From the NCBI GenBank assembly GCA_002344525.1, contig DDTJ01000096.1, positions 3,713-67,712 on the forward strand: a stretch of 64,000 nt of DNA, in the 5' to 3' direction. Shown here one piece after another: positions 52,519 to 60,938 of the stretch. The stretch comes from Akkermansiaceae bacterium UBA2367 (lineage in GTDB: Bacteria > Verrucomicrobiota > Verrucomicrobiia > Verrucomicrobiales > DEV007). Every line of letters starts with the position of its first letter. Within the stretch, counting starts at the first letter, position 1. A model generated the notes under the pieces. It was not told the origin of the DNA. It ran no database searches and was given only the letters and a program-made list of their open reading frames with translations. Made by a program: the position numbers and the translations under genes.

Positions 52519-52969
52519 TCGTTCTCGGATCTGTCTGTGTGGGTTTGCGGCGTGTCGCCACGCCCGGCGGTTCCGCCAAGTTTTGTTATGGAAATTATAA
52601 TCCCCTTCGCTCCCGCCGACAAAGATTATTTCATCGCCACAGACTGGGAAAGGCAAATTTTTAAAATTTCCTGATTTTCGACAAGAATGCGAATCGATTT
52701 CGAGAGATTCCATCTGCGAAAATCCGCGGGCATCTGCGGACATCCGCGTTGAATCCATTCGAGGAAGGCGAATTGGCGCGAATGAGCGCAAATGGACGCG
52801 AATGAAGGATCTGAAATTTGCGAAAATTCGCGGACATTCGCGCCAATTCGCGTTCCTCATTTTTTGACGCAGATCGCCGCAGATGCCCGCAAATTTCCGC
52901 AGATGGGGCGGCAGGGAATTTTCCCCCGTCGGTGATTGCTTCTCCGCCCGCACAGACGTAATTCCAGGC
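52519..52969. other. 451-bp repeat-rich spacer between divergent genes
   Basis: No gene. It contains the promoter regions of the transglutaminase-like and ferritin-like genes and a long tract of short repeats (52711-52905). A lower-GC stretch lies at 52581-52690. Confidence 0.6.
52711..52905. repeat. ATTCGCG/CGCGAAT/CGCAGAT repeat tract
   Basis: About 18 degenerate 6-8 base words (ATCTGCGG, ATCCGCG, GGCGCGAATG, GACGCGAATG, ATTCGCG, CGCAGAT) fill nearly 200 bases. They first read ATTCGCG-like and then CGCAGAT-like, in both orientations. Spacing is irregular, so this is not a CRISPR array. Confidence 0.8.
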
Positions 52970-53431
52970 ATGAGCAAATCACCCAACAAAAAGATCATCG
53001 AAGCCCTCCAGACCGCCTACGCGATGGAACTGGAGACGGTGCAGAACTACATCGCGGCCTCGGTCAACCTCGATGGAGTCCGTTCGGACGTGATCAAGAA
53101 AGCCCTCGCCGCCGACGTGGCCGAGGAACTGACCCACGCCCAGACCCTCGCCAACCGCATCAAGACCATCGGCGGCCAAGTGCCCGGCAGCTTCGACCTC
53201 GAACGGAAGCAGAAGTCGCTCCAGCCGCTCAAGGACTCCACCGACATCGTCGGCGTCATCAAGGGCGTCATCGACGCCGAGGACGCGGCCATCGCCCAAT
53301 ACAACAAGATCATCAAGCTCAGCGACGGCGTCGATTACGTGACGCAGGACATGGCCGTCACGCTGCTCTCCGGCGAGGAGGACCACCGCCGCGAGTTCAT
53401 CGGCTTCCTCAAGGAATACGAGAAGGCGTGA
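52970..53431 (+). CDS. ferritin-like di-iron protein
   Basis: 153 residues forming a four-helix bundle of the ferritin/bacterioferritin-like superfamily. Helix A carries TAYAMELETVQNYIAASVNL (Glu ligands), helix B carries DVAEELTHAQTLANRIKTIG with an ExxH, helix C carries VIKGVIDAEDAAIAQYNKII, and helix D carries LLSGEEDHRREFIGFLKEYE with the second ExxH. The ligand pattern E...ExxH...E...ExxH is complete, which predicts a di-iron centre and a role in iron storage or oxidative stress. No haem methionine is obvious. ATG at 52970 is chosen since earlier codons read through the repeat tract. It is divergent from the transglutaminase-like gene. Confidence 0.9.
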   Translation: MSKSPNKKIIEALQTAYAMELETVQNYIAASVNLDGVRSDVIKKALAADVAEELTHAQTLANRIKTIGGQVPGSFDLERKQKSLQPLKDSTDIVGVIKGVIDAEDAAIAQYNKIIKLSDGVDYVTQDMAVTLLSGEEDHRREFIGFLKEYEKA

Positions 53432-53602
53432 GGCGGTGACCGGGAACTTCCCCTGATCCGCTCCATTTTTCCGCGCATTTTGCTCGCCTCGGAGTGGTCG
53501 GGGCGATACAAGGTTTTCCCCTGCCGACACCCCTTTGGCGCGGATGGGGACTGGCCTGCGGTCGCTCCCGCGTGTCTAGTTCCGTCGCGTCCCCTCGTTG
53601 CC

Positions 53603-54616
53603 ATGAAACTCCCCCTGCTCTCCGCTTTCCTCCTCGCCGCTGCCCCGCTCGTCGCGCAGGACGCCACCCCTCTCCTCCGCAGCGGCGACCGCGTCGTCTT
53701 CGTCGGCAACACCTTCGTCGAGCGGGCGCGCCTCTACGGCCATCTCGAAACCTCGCTCCAGCTCGCCGCCGGACCGGAGGTGAAGGGCCTCGTCTTCCGC
53801 AACCTCGGCTGGAGCGGCGATTCCGTCTTCGGGGACGCCCGCTCCTATTTCGGTCCGCCCGCCGAAGGACGCGAGCGCCTCGCCCGCAATCTCGGAGAAG
53901 CCAAGCCCACCGTCGCCTTCCTCTGGTACGGCGCCGAGACCGCGCTGTCCGTCGATCAAGGCTGGACCGACGAGCGCGAAAACGGCGCAGCGAAGGTCTC
54001 GGGCACCGGCCTCGAAACGAGCAAGACGCTCTTCCTGCAAGGCTACCAAGCGCTGATCGACGCGCTCCGCTCGGCCTCAGGCGAGGGGCTGCGCGAGATC
54101 GTCCTCGTTTCCCCACCCCCCTTCGAAAATCTCGGCGATCCCCTCCCCGACCAAAGCGAGAACAACCGCCACCTCGCCGCGATCCGCGACGGCATCCGCG
54201 AACTGGCGAAGAAGAACCAGGTCCGCTTCGTCGATCTCTTCGCCGCGCTCGGCGGCGACGCCTTCGATGGCTCGGTCACCGATCCGCCCCTGACCGAGGA
54301 CGGCGTCAACCACGGCGAAGCCGGCCACGCCCTCGTCGCGCGGGAGCTGGTGAAGGGCCTCGGCTATCCCGAAATCCCTCTCTCGCAGAAGGACGACGAA
54401 GTCCTCGCCGCCCTCCGCGACGCCGTCATCGAGAAGGACCGCCTCTTCTTCCACCGCTGGCGTCCCGCGAACGAGACCTACCTCTTCCTCTTCCGCAAGC
54501 ACGAGCAGGGCCAGAACGCGAAGGAGATCCCCATGTTCGACCCGCTCATCGCCGCGCAGGAGAAGAAAGTCGAAGAGGCGCGGGCGGTGGTGTTCGCTGG
54601 ACTGCCCAAGAACTGA
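53603..54616 (+). CDS. secreted SGNH/GDSL hydrolase
   Basis: A 337-residue exported esterase-like protein with a signal peptide (LPLLSAFLLAAAPLVAQ). The SGNH order is partly altered. Block I is RVVFVGNTFVERA, in which the usual GDS is VGNTF, so the nucleophile is not clear. Block II is FRNLGWSGDSVFGDA. Block III has WYGAETALSVDQG where GxND is usual. Block V reads GVNHGEAGHALVAR (Asn-His instead of DxxH). Such drift is known in the PVC SGNH group that also occurs as a domain of cytochrome-type proteins. It may be a non-catalytic or differently wired member. ATG at 53603 gives the signal peptide. Confidence 0.82.
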   Translation: MKLPLLSAFLLAAAPLVAQDATPLLRSGDRVVFVGNTFVERARLYGHLETSLQLAAGPEVKGLVFRNLGWSGDSVFGDARSYFGPPAEGRERLARNLGEAKPTVAFLWYGAETALSVDQGWTDERENGAAKVSGTGLETSKTLFLQGYQALIDALRSASGEGLREIVLVSPPPFENLGDPLPDQSENNRHLAAIRDGIRELAKKNQVRFVDLFAALGGDAFDGSVTDPPLTEDGVNHGEAGHALVARELVKGLGYPEIPLSQKDDEVLAALRDAVIEKDRLFFHRWRPANETYLFLFRKHEQGQNAKEIPMFDPLIAAQEKKVEEARAVVFAGLPKN

Positions 54617-54689
54617 TCTTCCCGGTTCCCCACCTTCCCAATGACCGCCTCTCGCTTTCCAAACAAAGCAACCTAACTGCAATTTGCGT

Positions 54690-55247
54690 ATGAGAACACT
54701 TCTCGCCAAACTCGGGGTTTTGAGCTTGCTGCTCGTCCCCCATGCACAATCCGACACGAAGGAAACACCCCATTCGGAGCTGGAGACGCTCTTGGTCGAG
54801 ATCAAAAACGAGTTTGAGGTCTCCGACGAGGAACTTGCCCAAGGCATTCGCAAGTTCTTCAAAACCACGAAAGCAATCCAATCGATTACAAAACGAGAGG
54901 ATCTATGGGGACCTGATGGATATTCGGAAGAGGATCTAGAGAAGATGATCCGGGGAATGAGCGAGTCGTTTCAAAAAATGGAGAACATTTCCATGATCTA
55001 CGCAACAGACGCGCTGACGTTTCTCAATGCGAACGACATCGAGGCGGCAAAGAATCATCTTAGGAAAAACCTTGCCTCCCAGTATAGCACCGCCATTTCC
55101 AAGGAAGGCGCGCCCAACGATTTCATCTTGGCGAGAGTCCAAAAACTAGCGGAAACGGACGCTGTTCTGGATCGCTTGATTCAAGAGGCCATGCGCTCCC
55201 GGCGGGAGGCAAGCGAAAAGCCTTCCGATCCCTCCGGCTCGAAATAG
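54690..55247 (+). CDS. small secreted helical protein of unknown function
   Basis: 185 residues with a signal peptide (AKLGVLSLLLVPHAQS). The rest is predicted mostly alpha-helical and charged (SELETLLVEIKNEFEVSDEE, IRKFFKTTKAIQSITKRED, SESFQKMENISMIYATDAL). I do not recognise the family. The coding sequence is noticeably less GC-rich than the genes on either side and uses A/T-ending codons more often, so it may be recently acquired or weakly constrained. ATG at 54690 is used; a TTG six bases upstream is also in frame. It sits between the SGNH hydrolase and the large haem-binding protein on the same strand without an obvious promoter. Confidence 0.65.
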   Translation: MRTLLAKLGVLSLLLVPHAQSDTKETPHSELETLLVEIKNEFEVSDEELAQGIRKFFKTTKAIQSITKREDLWGPDGYSEEDLEKMIRGMSESFQKMENISMIYATDALTFLNANDIEAAKNHLRKNLASQYSTAISKEGAPNDFILARVQKLAETDAVLDRLIQEAMRSRREASEKPSDPSGSK

Positions 55248-55338
55248 CCACCCCTTTGTCGGCATTCACCTCTTATCTGAACGCTCACACCACTTTGACG
55301 TAGCGGACGGACCATCTCCTCCCAGCAACGATTTTCCC

Positions 55339-58300
55339 ATGATCCCAAAAGCTCTCACGGCGGCCTCCGCCTTGGCGATCCTCGCCGCCTCCCCCCTCGC
55401 CGCCCAAAACGGCCTGCGCGACATTCCCGATTCCAGCGTCGAGGCCCAGCTCGCCGCCTTCAAGCTGATCGAGGGGGCGAAAATCGAGCTCTTCGCCAGC
55501 GAGCCCGCCGTCTCCAGCCCCACCCACATGAACTGGGATGCGCAGGGCCGCCTTTGGGTCGTGAACAGCCCGCTCTATCCCCATATCCAGCCGGGACAGG
55601 AGGAGCAGGACAAAATCGTCATCCTCGAGGACACCGACGGAGACGGCGTCGCCGACAAGCATACCGATTTCGCGACCAACCTACACATCCCCACGGCCGT
55701 CCTCCCCGGCGACGGCGGGGTCTATGTGGCGAACTCGGTCGAGGTCCTCTTCCTCCGCGACACCGACGGGGACGACAAGGCCGACGAAAGGCGTGTCGTC
55801 TTGTCAGGATTCGGCACCGAGGACACGCACCACCTCGTCCACACCTTCCGCTGGGGCCCCGAGGGGATGCTGTGGATGAACCAGTCCATCTACATCCACA
55901 CTCACCTCGAAACGCCCTACGGCGTGCGTCGGCTGCTCGGCGGGGGCATGTGGCACTACCGCCCCGAAACGCGCCGCGCCGAGGTCTTCATGAAGGGCCT
56001 CGTCAACGCCTGGGGCCACGCCTTCGACGCCTGGGGCCAGAGCTTCATGACCGATGGAGCCGGCGGCCAAGGGATCAACTTCGTCTTCCCCCGCAGCGTC
56101 TTCCTCTCCTCGCCCGGTGCGACGCGCATCCTCCCGGGACTCAATCCGGGACAACCGAAGCATTGCGGCCTCGAATTCCTCACCGGACGCCATATCCCCG
56201 ACTCGCTTCAGGACGTCCTCGCCGCGCCCGACTTCCGGGGCAACCGCATCAACCTCTTCCGGCTCTCCGACCACGGCAGCGCCTACACCTCGACCCAGCT
56301 TGCCGACCTCGTCTCCTCCAGCCATGGGGCCTTCCGCCCCATCGACGTGAAGATGGGACCCGACGGCGCGATCTACGTGGCCGACTGGTACAACCCCATC
56401 ATCCAGCACGGAGAAGTCGATTTCCGCGATCCCCGCCGCGACCATGCCCACGGACGCATCTGGCGCATCAGCTTCGAGGGGCGCGAGCTGGTGAAGAAGC
56501 CGGAGATCGACCAAGCATCCGAGGCCGACCTGATCGCCGCCTTCAACGCCCCCGAAGGCTGGACCCGCAACGCCGCCATCGCCGAACTGCGCACCCGCGA
56601 ACCCGAGACAGTCCTCGCCGCCCTCGCCTCGGCCCAAGCTCCCGAAGGCGTCGATGCCGGTCTCTTCGCGCTGCGCAAGATCTGGGCAGCCCAAAGCGTG
56701 AACCGCTTCGATCCCGCCGCCGCCATCGCCCTGACCGAATCGTCAAATCCAAAGGTCCGAGCCGCCGCCCTGCGGGCTCTCTACTACGACGCCGCCGACA
56801 TCCCCGAATCCCTCGCCGTCGCGGAGGAAGCCGTCGCCGATCCGCATCCGCAGGTCCGCCTCTGGGCCGTCAGCGTCCTCGCCCAAATCGATTCGCCCGA
56901 CACCGTGAAAATCGCCCTGCGTGCGCTCGACGGCATCGAGGTGGATGACTTCCTCGACTTCGCGGTCTGGTCGATCTGCCGCGAACACGCAGAACGCTGG
57001 AAACCCGCCACGACGGACGGCAATCCCTTCGCCACCCCGGCCCAGCTCCTCTACGCGGTGCGGGCGCTGAACGAACCCATCGGCGTTCCGATCATCCTCG
57101 CTGCCCTCGAGTCCGGCGAGTTAGCCTCCGATGCCGAAGTCGCGGGTGTCGCCGACTGGATTTCCAAAGTCGGATCTCCCGCCGATCTCGACCGTCTCCT
57201 CGTCTTCGCCCTCCGCGACGGTGCTTCTTCCGCCCAGCAGACTACCGTGCTCGCCGCCCTCGACAGCGCAGCCAAGCTGCGCAAGCTCCAGCCCGCCGGA
57301 GATTCTGCCCGGCTCACGGCCTTCCTCCAGTCGGAAGATCCCGGCACCTTCGCCAGCGCCGCCTCCCTCGCCGGACTGTGGAAACTCGAAGCCGCCCGCG
57401 AGGGCTTGCAAGCCGCCTTCCTCGATGCCCCGAAAAACGCGACCCGCGCCCGCGCCGCCCTCGACGGACTCATCGCCCTCGGCGGACCGGCCACGGCCCA
57501 GCTTCTCGACACCACCGCAGCGGACAAGGCCGCGCCTTTCCTCCTCCGTTCCTTCGCCACGATCGGACGCACCCGCATGAATCCGGCCGAAGGCGCCAAG
57601 CTCGCCCTCGCCGTCCTGACCGACGCCCCCAACGGCGCCGACCCCCACGGCATCTACGACGCCTTCCTCGCGACCCAGCAGGGACCGGACGCCCTCGCCG
57701 CCGTCCTCAACGAATCCACTCTGCCCCAAGCCATCGCCCTCGTCGGGATGAACAAGGCCCAGAGCGCCGCGACCCGGCCCGAGGGACTCGTCGCCGCCCT
57801 GCAAAAAGCCGGCGGTCTCAAGCCCATGAAAACCGCCCTCAGCCCCGAGGAGATGGAGGCGATGATGAAGCGGGTCGCGGAAGCGGGCGACGCGAGGCAA
57901 GGCGAAACCATCTACCGCCGCGCCGCCCTGCAATGCGTCGTCTGCCACGCCATCGGAGGAGCCGGAGGCGTCATCGGACCCGACCTCGTCAGCATCGGCG
58001 CGAGCGCCCCGGTCGACTACCTCGTCGACTCGCTGCTCGAACCCAGCAAAAAAATCAAAGAGGGCTACCACACCACCCTCGTCACGATGAAGAACGGCAA
58101 CGCCTTCGCCGGAGCCATCGCCCGCGAGGATGCCAACGAGATCGTCGTCCGCGACGCCGCCGGACAGGAGAACCGCCTTCCCAAGGGCGAGATCGCCAGC
58201 AACCAGATCAGCCCCGTCTCCCTGATGCCGCCCGGATTGACCGCCACCCTGCGGGAGGACGAGTTCATCCATCTCGTCCGCTTCCTCTCCGAACTCGGCA

Positions 58301-58791
58301 AGGACGGCCCCTTCAAAACGCCGTCGAACCGCTTCGTCCGCCAATGGCAAGCCCTGATGCCCCATCCCTCGACCCGCGACCGCATCGGGCACTACGGATC
58401 AAAGATCTTCACCGAAGCCGTCTCCGACTACGTGTGGATTCCCGTCTACGCCACCGTCGCCGGAGCCGTCCCCCTCGCCGAACTGCCCGAAGTCGAAGGA
58501 CGAAGCCGGAGCCATCTCGGCGTCCTGCGCACCGTCCTCGACGTGAAAGCCGCCGGTCCCGTGAAAGTGAAGCTCACCGGCAAGCTCGCCGGTCTCGAAT
58601 TCTTCCTCGACGACGAGGAGATCCCCCTGCCCGACCAAGGAAACGAGGCCGAACTCGTCCTCGAAGTGAAGGAGCCCGGCAAACGCAAGCTCACCCTCGC
58701 GGGCGTGAAAGGACAGGGACTCGACGCAATTTCCCTGGAAATCCTCGAAGACGCCGCGAAAGCGGGGTTTGTGGAGCTGCGGGATTTTTGA
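55339..58791 (+). CDS. PVC-type haem-binding dehydrogenase-like protein
   Basis: A 1150-residue exported protein with a signal peptide (KALTAASALAILAASPLAAQ). The N-terminal third is the Piru_Ver_Nterm membrane-bound dehydrogenase beta-propeller (LFASEPAVSSPTHMNWDAQG, IVILEDTDGDGVADKHTDFA, GPDGAIYVADWYNPIIQHGE). HEAT-like repeats follow from about residue 420 (NPKVRAALRAL-type helices). At about residue 865 the haem-binding domain has CVVCHAIGGAGGVIGPDL, then ILVSIG-like, LLEPSKKIKEGYHTTLVTMK and ISPVSLMPPGLTATLREDE, the signature of this PVC family. A C-terminal extension of 130 residues ends it. Members are thought to be periplasmic quinoprotein-like or sugar-oxidising enzymes, though few have been tested. 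The start is clear. FG-GAP and SGNH neighbours are common partners. Confidence 0.95.
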   Translation: MIPKALTAASALAILAASPLAAQNGLRDIPDSSVEAQLAAFKLIEGAKIELFASEPAVSSPTHMNWDAQGRLWVVNSPLYPHIQPGQEEQDKIVILEDTDGDGVADKHTDFATNLHIPTAVLPGDGGVYVANSVEVLFLRDTDGDDKADERRVVLSGFGTEDTHHLVHTFRWGPEGMLWMNQSIYIHTHLETPYGVRRLLGGGMWHYRPETRRAEVFMKGLVNAWGHAFDAWGQSFMTDGAGGQGINFVFPRSVFLSSPGATRILPGLNPGQPKHCGLEFLTGRHIPDSLQDVLAAPDFRGNRINLFRLSDHGSAYTSTQLADLVSSSHGAFRPIDVKMGPDGAIYVADWYNPIIQHGEVDFRDPRRDHAHGRIWRISFEGRELVKKPEIDQASEADLIAAFNAPEGWTRNAAIAELRTREPETVLAALASAQAPEGVDAGLFALRKIWAAQSVNRFDPAAAIALTESSNPKVRAAALRALYYDAADIPESLAVAEEAVADPHPQVRLWAVSVLAQIDSPDTVKIALRALDGIEVDDFLDFAVWSICREHAERWKPATTDGNPFATPAQLLYAVRALNEPIGVPIILAALESGELASDAEVAGVADWISKVGSPADLDRLLVFALRDGASSAQQTTVLAALDSAAKLRKLQPAGDSARLTAFLQSEDPGTFASAASLAGLWKLEAAREGLQAAFLDAPKNATRARAALDGLIALGGPATAQLLDTTAADKAAPFLLRSFATIGRTRMNPAEGAKLALAVLTDAPNGADPHGIYDAFLATQQGPDALAAVLNESTLPQAIALVGMNKAQSAATRPEGLVAALQKAGGLKPMKTALSPEEMEAMMKRVAEAGDARQGETIYRRAALQCVVCHAIGGAGGVIGPDLVSIGASAPVDYLVDSLLEPSKKIKEGYHTTLVTMKNGNAFAGAIAREDANEIVVRDAAGQENRLPKGEIASNQISPVSLMPPGLTATLREDEFIHLVRFLSELGKDGPFKTPSNRFVRQWQALMPHPSTRDRIGHYGSKIFTEAVSDYVWIPVYATVAGAVPLAELPEVEGRSRSHLGVLRTVLDVKAAGPVKVKLTGKLAGLEFFLDDEEIPLPDQGNEAELVLEVKEPGKRKLTLAGVKGQGLDAISLEILEDAAKAGFVELRDF

Positions 58792-58815
58792 TACTGCTCG
58801 CTTCGTTCCCCTGCC

Positions 58816-58915
58816 CTCTTACTCCTTACTCTTACCTCCTTACTCTTACTCCCCCAAGCAGAGCCCGCTTTCCTCCCGACCCGAGTAAGAGGTAAGAGTA
58901 AGGAGTAAGAGTAGG
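58816..58915. repeat. heptamer-based inverted repeat, copy 2
   Basis: Same architecture as the element near 2203-2300: TTACTCT-type units at 58816-58852 and the complementary units at 58883-58915, around a unique 30-base core. The 28 and 26 inner bases of the arms are identical between the two copies. It lies between two plus-strand genes. Confidence 0.85.
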
Positions 58916-58949
58916 AGCAAAGGAAGAACGCCAATCACACCAAGCCCCC

Positions 58950-60146
58950 ATGAAACCCGCCCATCTCCTCCCCACCCTCGCCCTGACCGCCCTCGTCGCC
59001 ACGCTGGCGGCGCAGCAGCCGCCCGCCCCGAAAAAGCTGAAATGGCGCGTCCAGCAGCTCCACAAGGACAACAACGAAGGCCTCGCCATCGGCGACATCG
59101 ACGGCGACGGCAAAGCCGACATCACCGCTGGCGAGTTCTGGTATGCCGCCCCCGACTTCAAGCCTCGCCCCGTGCGCAAGATCCTCCCCTTCGGCAAGGA
59201 CTACATGCAGAGCTGCGGCGAACACCTCTTCGACATGGACGGCGACGGCGACCTCGACATCCTCTCCATCGCCTTCACCCTGCCCGTGCTGAACTGGTAT
59301 GAAAACCCCGGCACCGGAAACCACGACGTCGAAAACTGGAAAGTCCACGAGCTGGTCGATACCGGCATCAAGGCAAACGAGGCCAGCTTCCTCCACGATT
59401 TCGACAAGGACGACGTTCCGGAATGGATCGTGAACTCCTGGGTCGCGACCAATCCCATGGAGATCTACCGCCTCGTCCGAGGCGAGGACGGCAAGGTGAA
59501 GGCCGAAAAGCACCTCGTCTCCGAAAGCGGCAACAGCCACGGCATGGGCTTCGGCGACATCAACGGCGACGGACTCGACGACATCGTCTTCGGCCAAGGC
59601 TGGTACGAATGCCCCAAGGACGGCCCCTTCTCCGGCCCATGGACTTGGCGCAAGGACTTCGACCTGCCCCACGCGAGCTGCCCCGTCCTCGTCCTCGACC
59701 TCAACGGCGACGGACGCAACGACCTCGTCTGGGGCGACGGCCACAACTATGGCCTCTACTGGCACGAACAACTGGAGCCGCAGTCCAACAGCATGACGAC
59801 CTGGCGGCAGCACCTCATCGACAAGAAATTCTCCCAAGCCCACGCCCTCGCCTGGGAGGACATCGATGGCGACGGGAAACCCGAGCTGATCACCGGGATG
59901 CGCTACTTCGCCCACTCCGGCAACGATCCCGGCGAGCACGACCCCGTCACCCTTCAATACTACCGATGGAATCCCGAGAGCCGGACCTGGGCGAAGCACC
60001 TCATCCACAGCGGCCCTAGCGGTGAAGCCCCCGGCACCGGCCTGCAAATCCGCGTCGCCGACCTCGACGGCAACGGCTTCCCCGACCTCGCCCTGCCCGG
60101 CAAGACCGGAACGCACATCCTCTGGAACGAGGGCTGGACGGAGTAG
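58950..60146 (+). CDS. secreted FG-GAP/VCBS repeat protein
   Basis: 398 residues with a signal peptide (LLPTLALTALVATLAAQQPP). The rest is a beta-propeller-like array of FG-GAP repeats with Asp-rich calcium loops: IGDIDGDGKADITAGEFWY, LFDMDGDGDLDILSIAF, GDINGDGLDDIVFGQGWY, LDLNGDGRNDLVWGDG, EDIDGDGKPELITGMRYF and ADLDGNGFPDLALPGKTG, six in all. Such proteins bind calcium and are often surface or secreted. No catalytic domain is present. It follows the haem-binding protein by 158 bases on the same strand, an arrangement often seen in PVC genomes, suggesting a joint role in polysaccharide or sugar oxidation, which remains unproven. Confidence 0.93.
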   Translation: MKPAHLLPTLALTALVATLAAQQPPAPKKLKWRVQQLHKDNNEGLAIGDIDGDGKADITAGEFWYAAPDFKPRPVRKILPFGKDYMQSCGEHLFDMDGDGDLDILSIAFTLPVLNWYENPGTGNHDVENWKVHELVDTGIKANEASFLHDFDKDDVPEWIVNSWVATNPMEIYRLVRGEDGKVKAEKHLVSESGNSHGMGFGDINGDGLDDIVFGQGWYECPKDGPFSGPWTWRKDFDLPHASCPVLVLDLNGDGRNDLVWGDGHNYGLYWHEQLEPQSNSMTTWRQHLIDKKFSQAHALAWEDIDGDGKPELITGMRYFAHSGNDPGEHDPVTLQYYRWNPESRTWAKHLIHSGPSGEAPGTGLQIRVADLDGNGFPDLALPGKTGTHILWNEGWTE

Positions 60147-60194
60147 TCCTTGGTCTTGGTCGCCGAGTTGCCGTTCGGTTGAGGGGCGAAAATC

Positions 60195-60265
60195 TGTAGC
60201 CGAGGTCATCGACCTCGGTCGAACGTCGTGGGGACTTCGAACCGACCTCAGTGAGGTCGGCTACA
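60195..60265. repeat. intergenic inverted repeat
   Basis: The left arm TGTAGCCGAGGTCATCGACC (60195 on) and the right arm 60238-60265, ending GGTCGGCTACA, are near-complementary over about 27 bases. Each arm is itself a small hairpin (GAGGTCATCGACCTC; GACCTCAGTGAGGTC). It sits between two convergent genes and may terminate both. Confidence 0.85.
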
Positions 60266-60292
60266 ACGCTGGCGCGTTTTTCCTGCCCCGGT

Positions 60293-60859
60293 TCAATCCG
60301 GGGACAGGCCGGCGAGCATCTTGTCGAAGCCCTTGATCGCCTCTTCCTCGTTCAGGGTGAATCCATTGTATTCCACGATGCCCTTGCGGTCGATGATGAC
60401 CCACCAAGGGGTGCCGCCGGGCTTGTAAGCGCTGCTGACGGTGGGAAAACCGCTGAGCTTGGTGGATTGGCCGAAAGGAATGTCGAGATCGAACTTCTTC
60501 GCGCAGACGGCGAGCTTGTCGGAGGTGTTCTCAAGATAGCCTTCGAAGGTGGTCTGGACGGCGAGGAAGACGATGCCCTTGTTGCCCTTGTAGTGTTCGA
60601 CCAAGTTCTTGAGCACGGGGAATTCGCGCTCCTGCGAGGCTCGGCACCAGTGCTGGAAGAAGAAGAGGACGACGATCTTTCCGGGGTAGTCGGTGATCTC
60701 GACTTTGTCCTTGCCCTCCGGGAGCTGGTACCATTCCGCGATGTCGAGGAGGGGGGCTTCCCGGCCTTCGATCCCCCTCTCCTCGTCGGCGGCGAGGGGC
60801 AGAGGGGCGAGGCCGAGGCACAGGGCGAGGAGGCCGTGGGAGAAAAGCTGCTTCGTCAT
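60293..60859 (-). CDS. thioredoxin-fold (TlpA/AhpC-like) protein with CxxS site
   Basis: A 188-residue exported protein with a signal peptide (FSHGLLALCLGLAPLPLAAD). The thioredoxin-like fold is visible: GKIVVLFFFQHWCRASQERE strand and active-site helix, then GIVFLAVQTTFEGY, LDIPFGQSTKLSGFPTVSSA and TPWWVIIDRKGIVEYNG (cis-Pro loop and final strands). The active site reads WCRAS, so the second cysteine of CxxC is serine. That predicts monothiol chemistry or a peroxiredoxin-like mechanism, not disulphide exchange by a dithiol. ATG at 60859 gives the signal peptide. It is convergent with the FG-GAP protein and divergent from the P450. Confidence 0.88.
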   Translation of the reverse strand: MTKQLFSHGLLALCLGLAPLPLAADEERGIEGREAPLLDIAEWYQLPEGKDKVEITDYPGKIVVLFFFQHWCRASQEREFPVLKNLVEHYKGNKGIVFLAVQTTFEGYLENTSDKLAVCAKKFDLDIPFGQSTKLSGFPTVSSAYKPGGTPWWVIIDRKGIVEYNGFTLNEEEAIKGFDKMLAGLSPD

Positions 60860-60938
60860 ATCCAAGATAGGGCGTTTCGGGTTCTTACGGGGAAATGGAG
60901 CACAAGATTGCGCCCTTGCGGGGAAAATTTTGCTCACT

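Noticed and set aside
52711..52905. Possible CRISPR array in the short-repeat tract
   Set aside because: Repeat words are 6-8 bases, degenerate and irregularly spaced, in both orientations; there is no spacer structure and no cas gene.
58816..58915. Possible insertion-sequence end or attachment site
   Set aside because: No transposase or integrase and no target duplication. Better described as a heptamer-based repeat.
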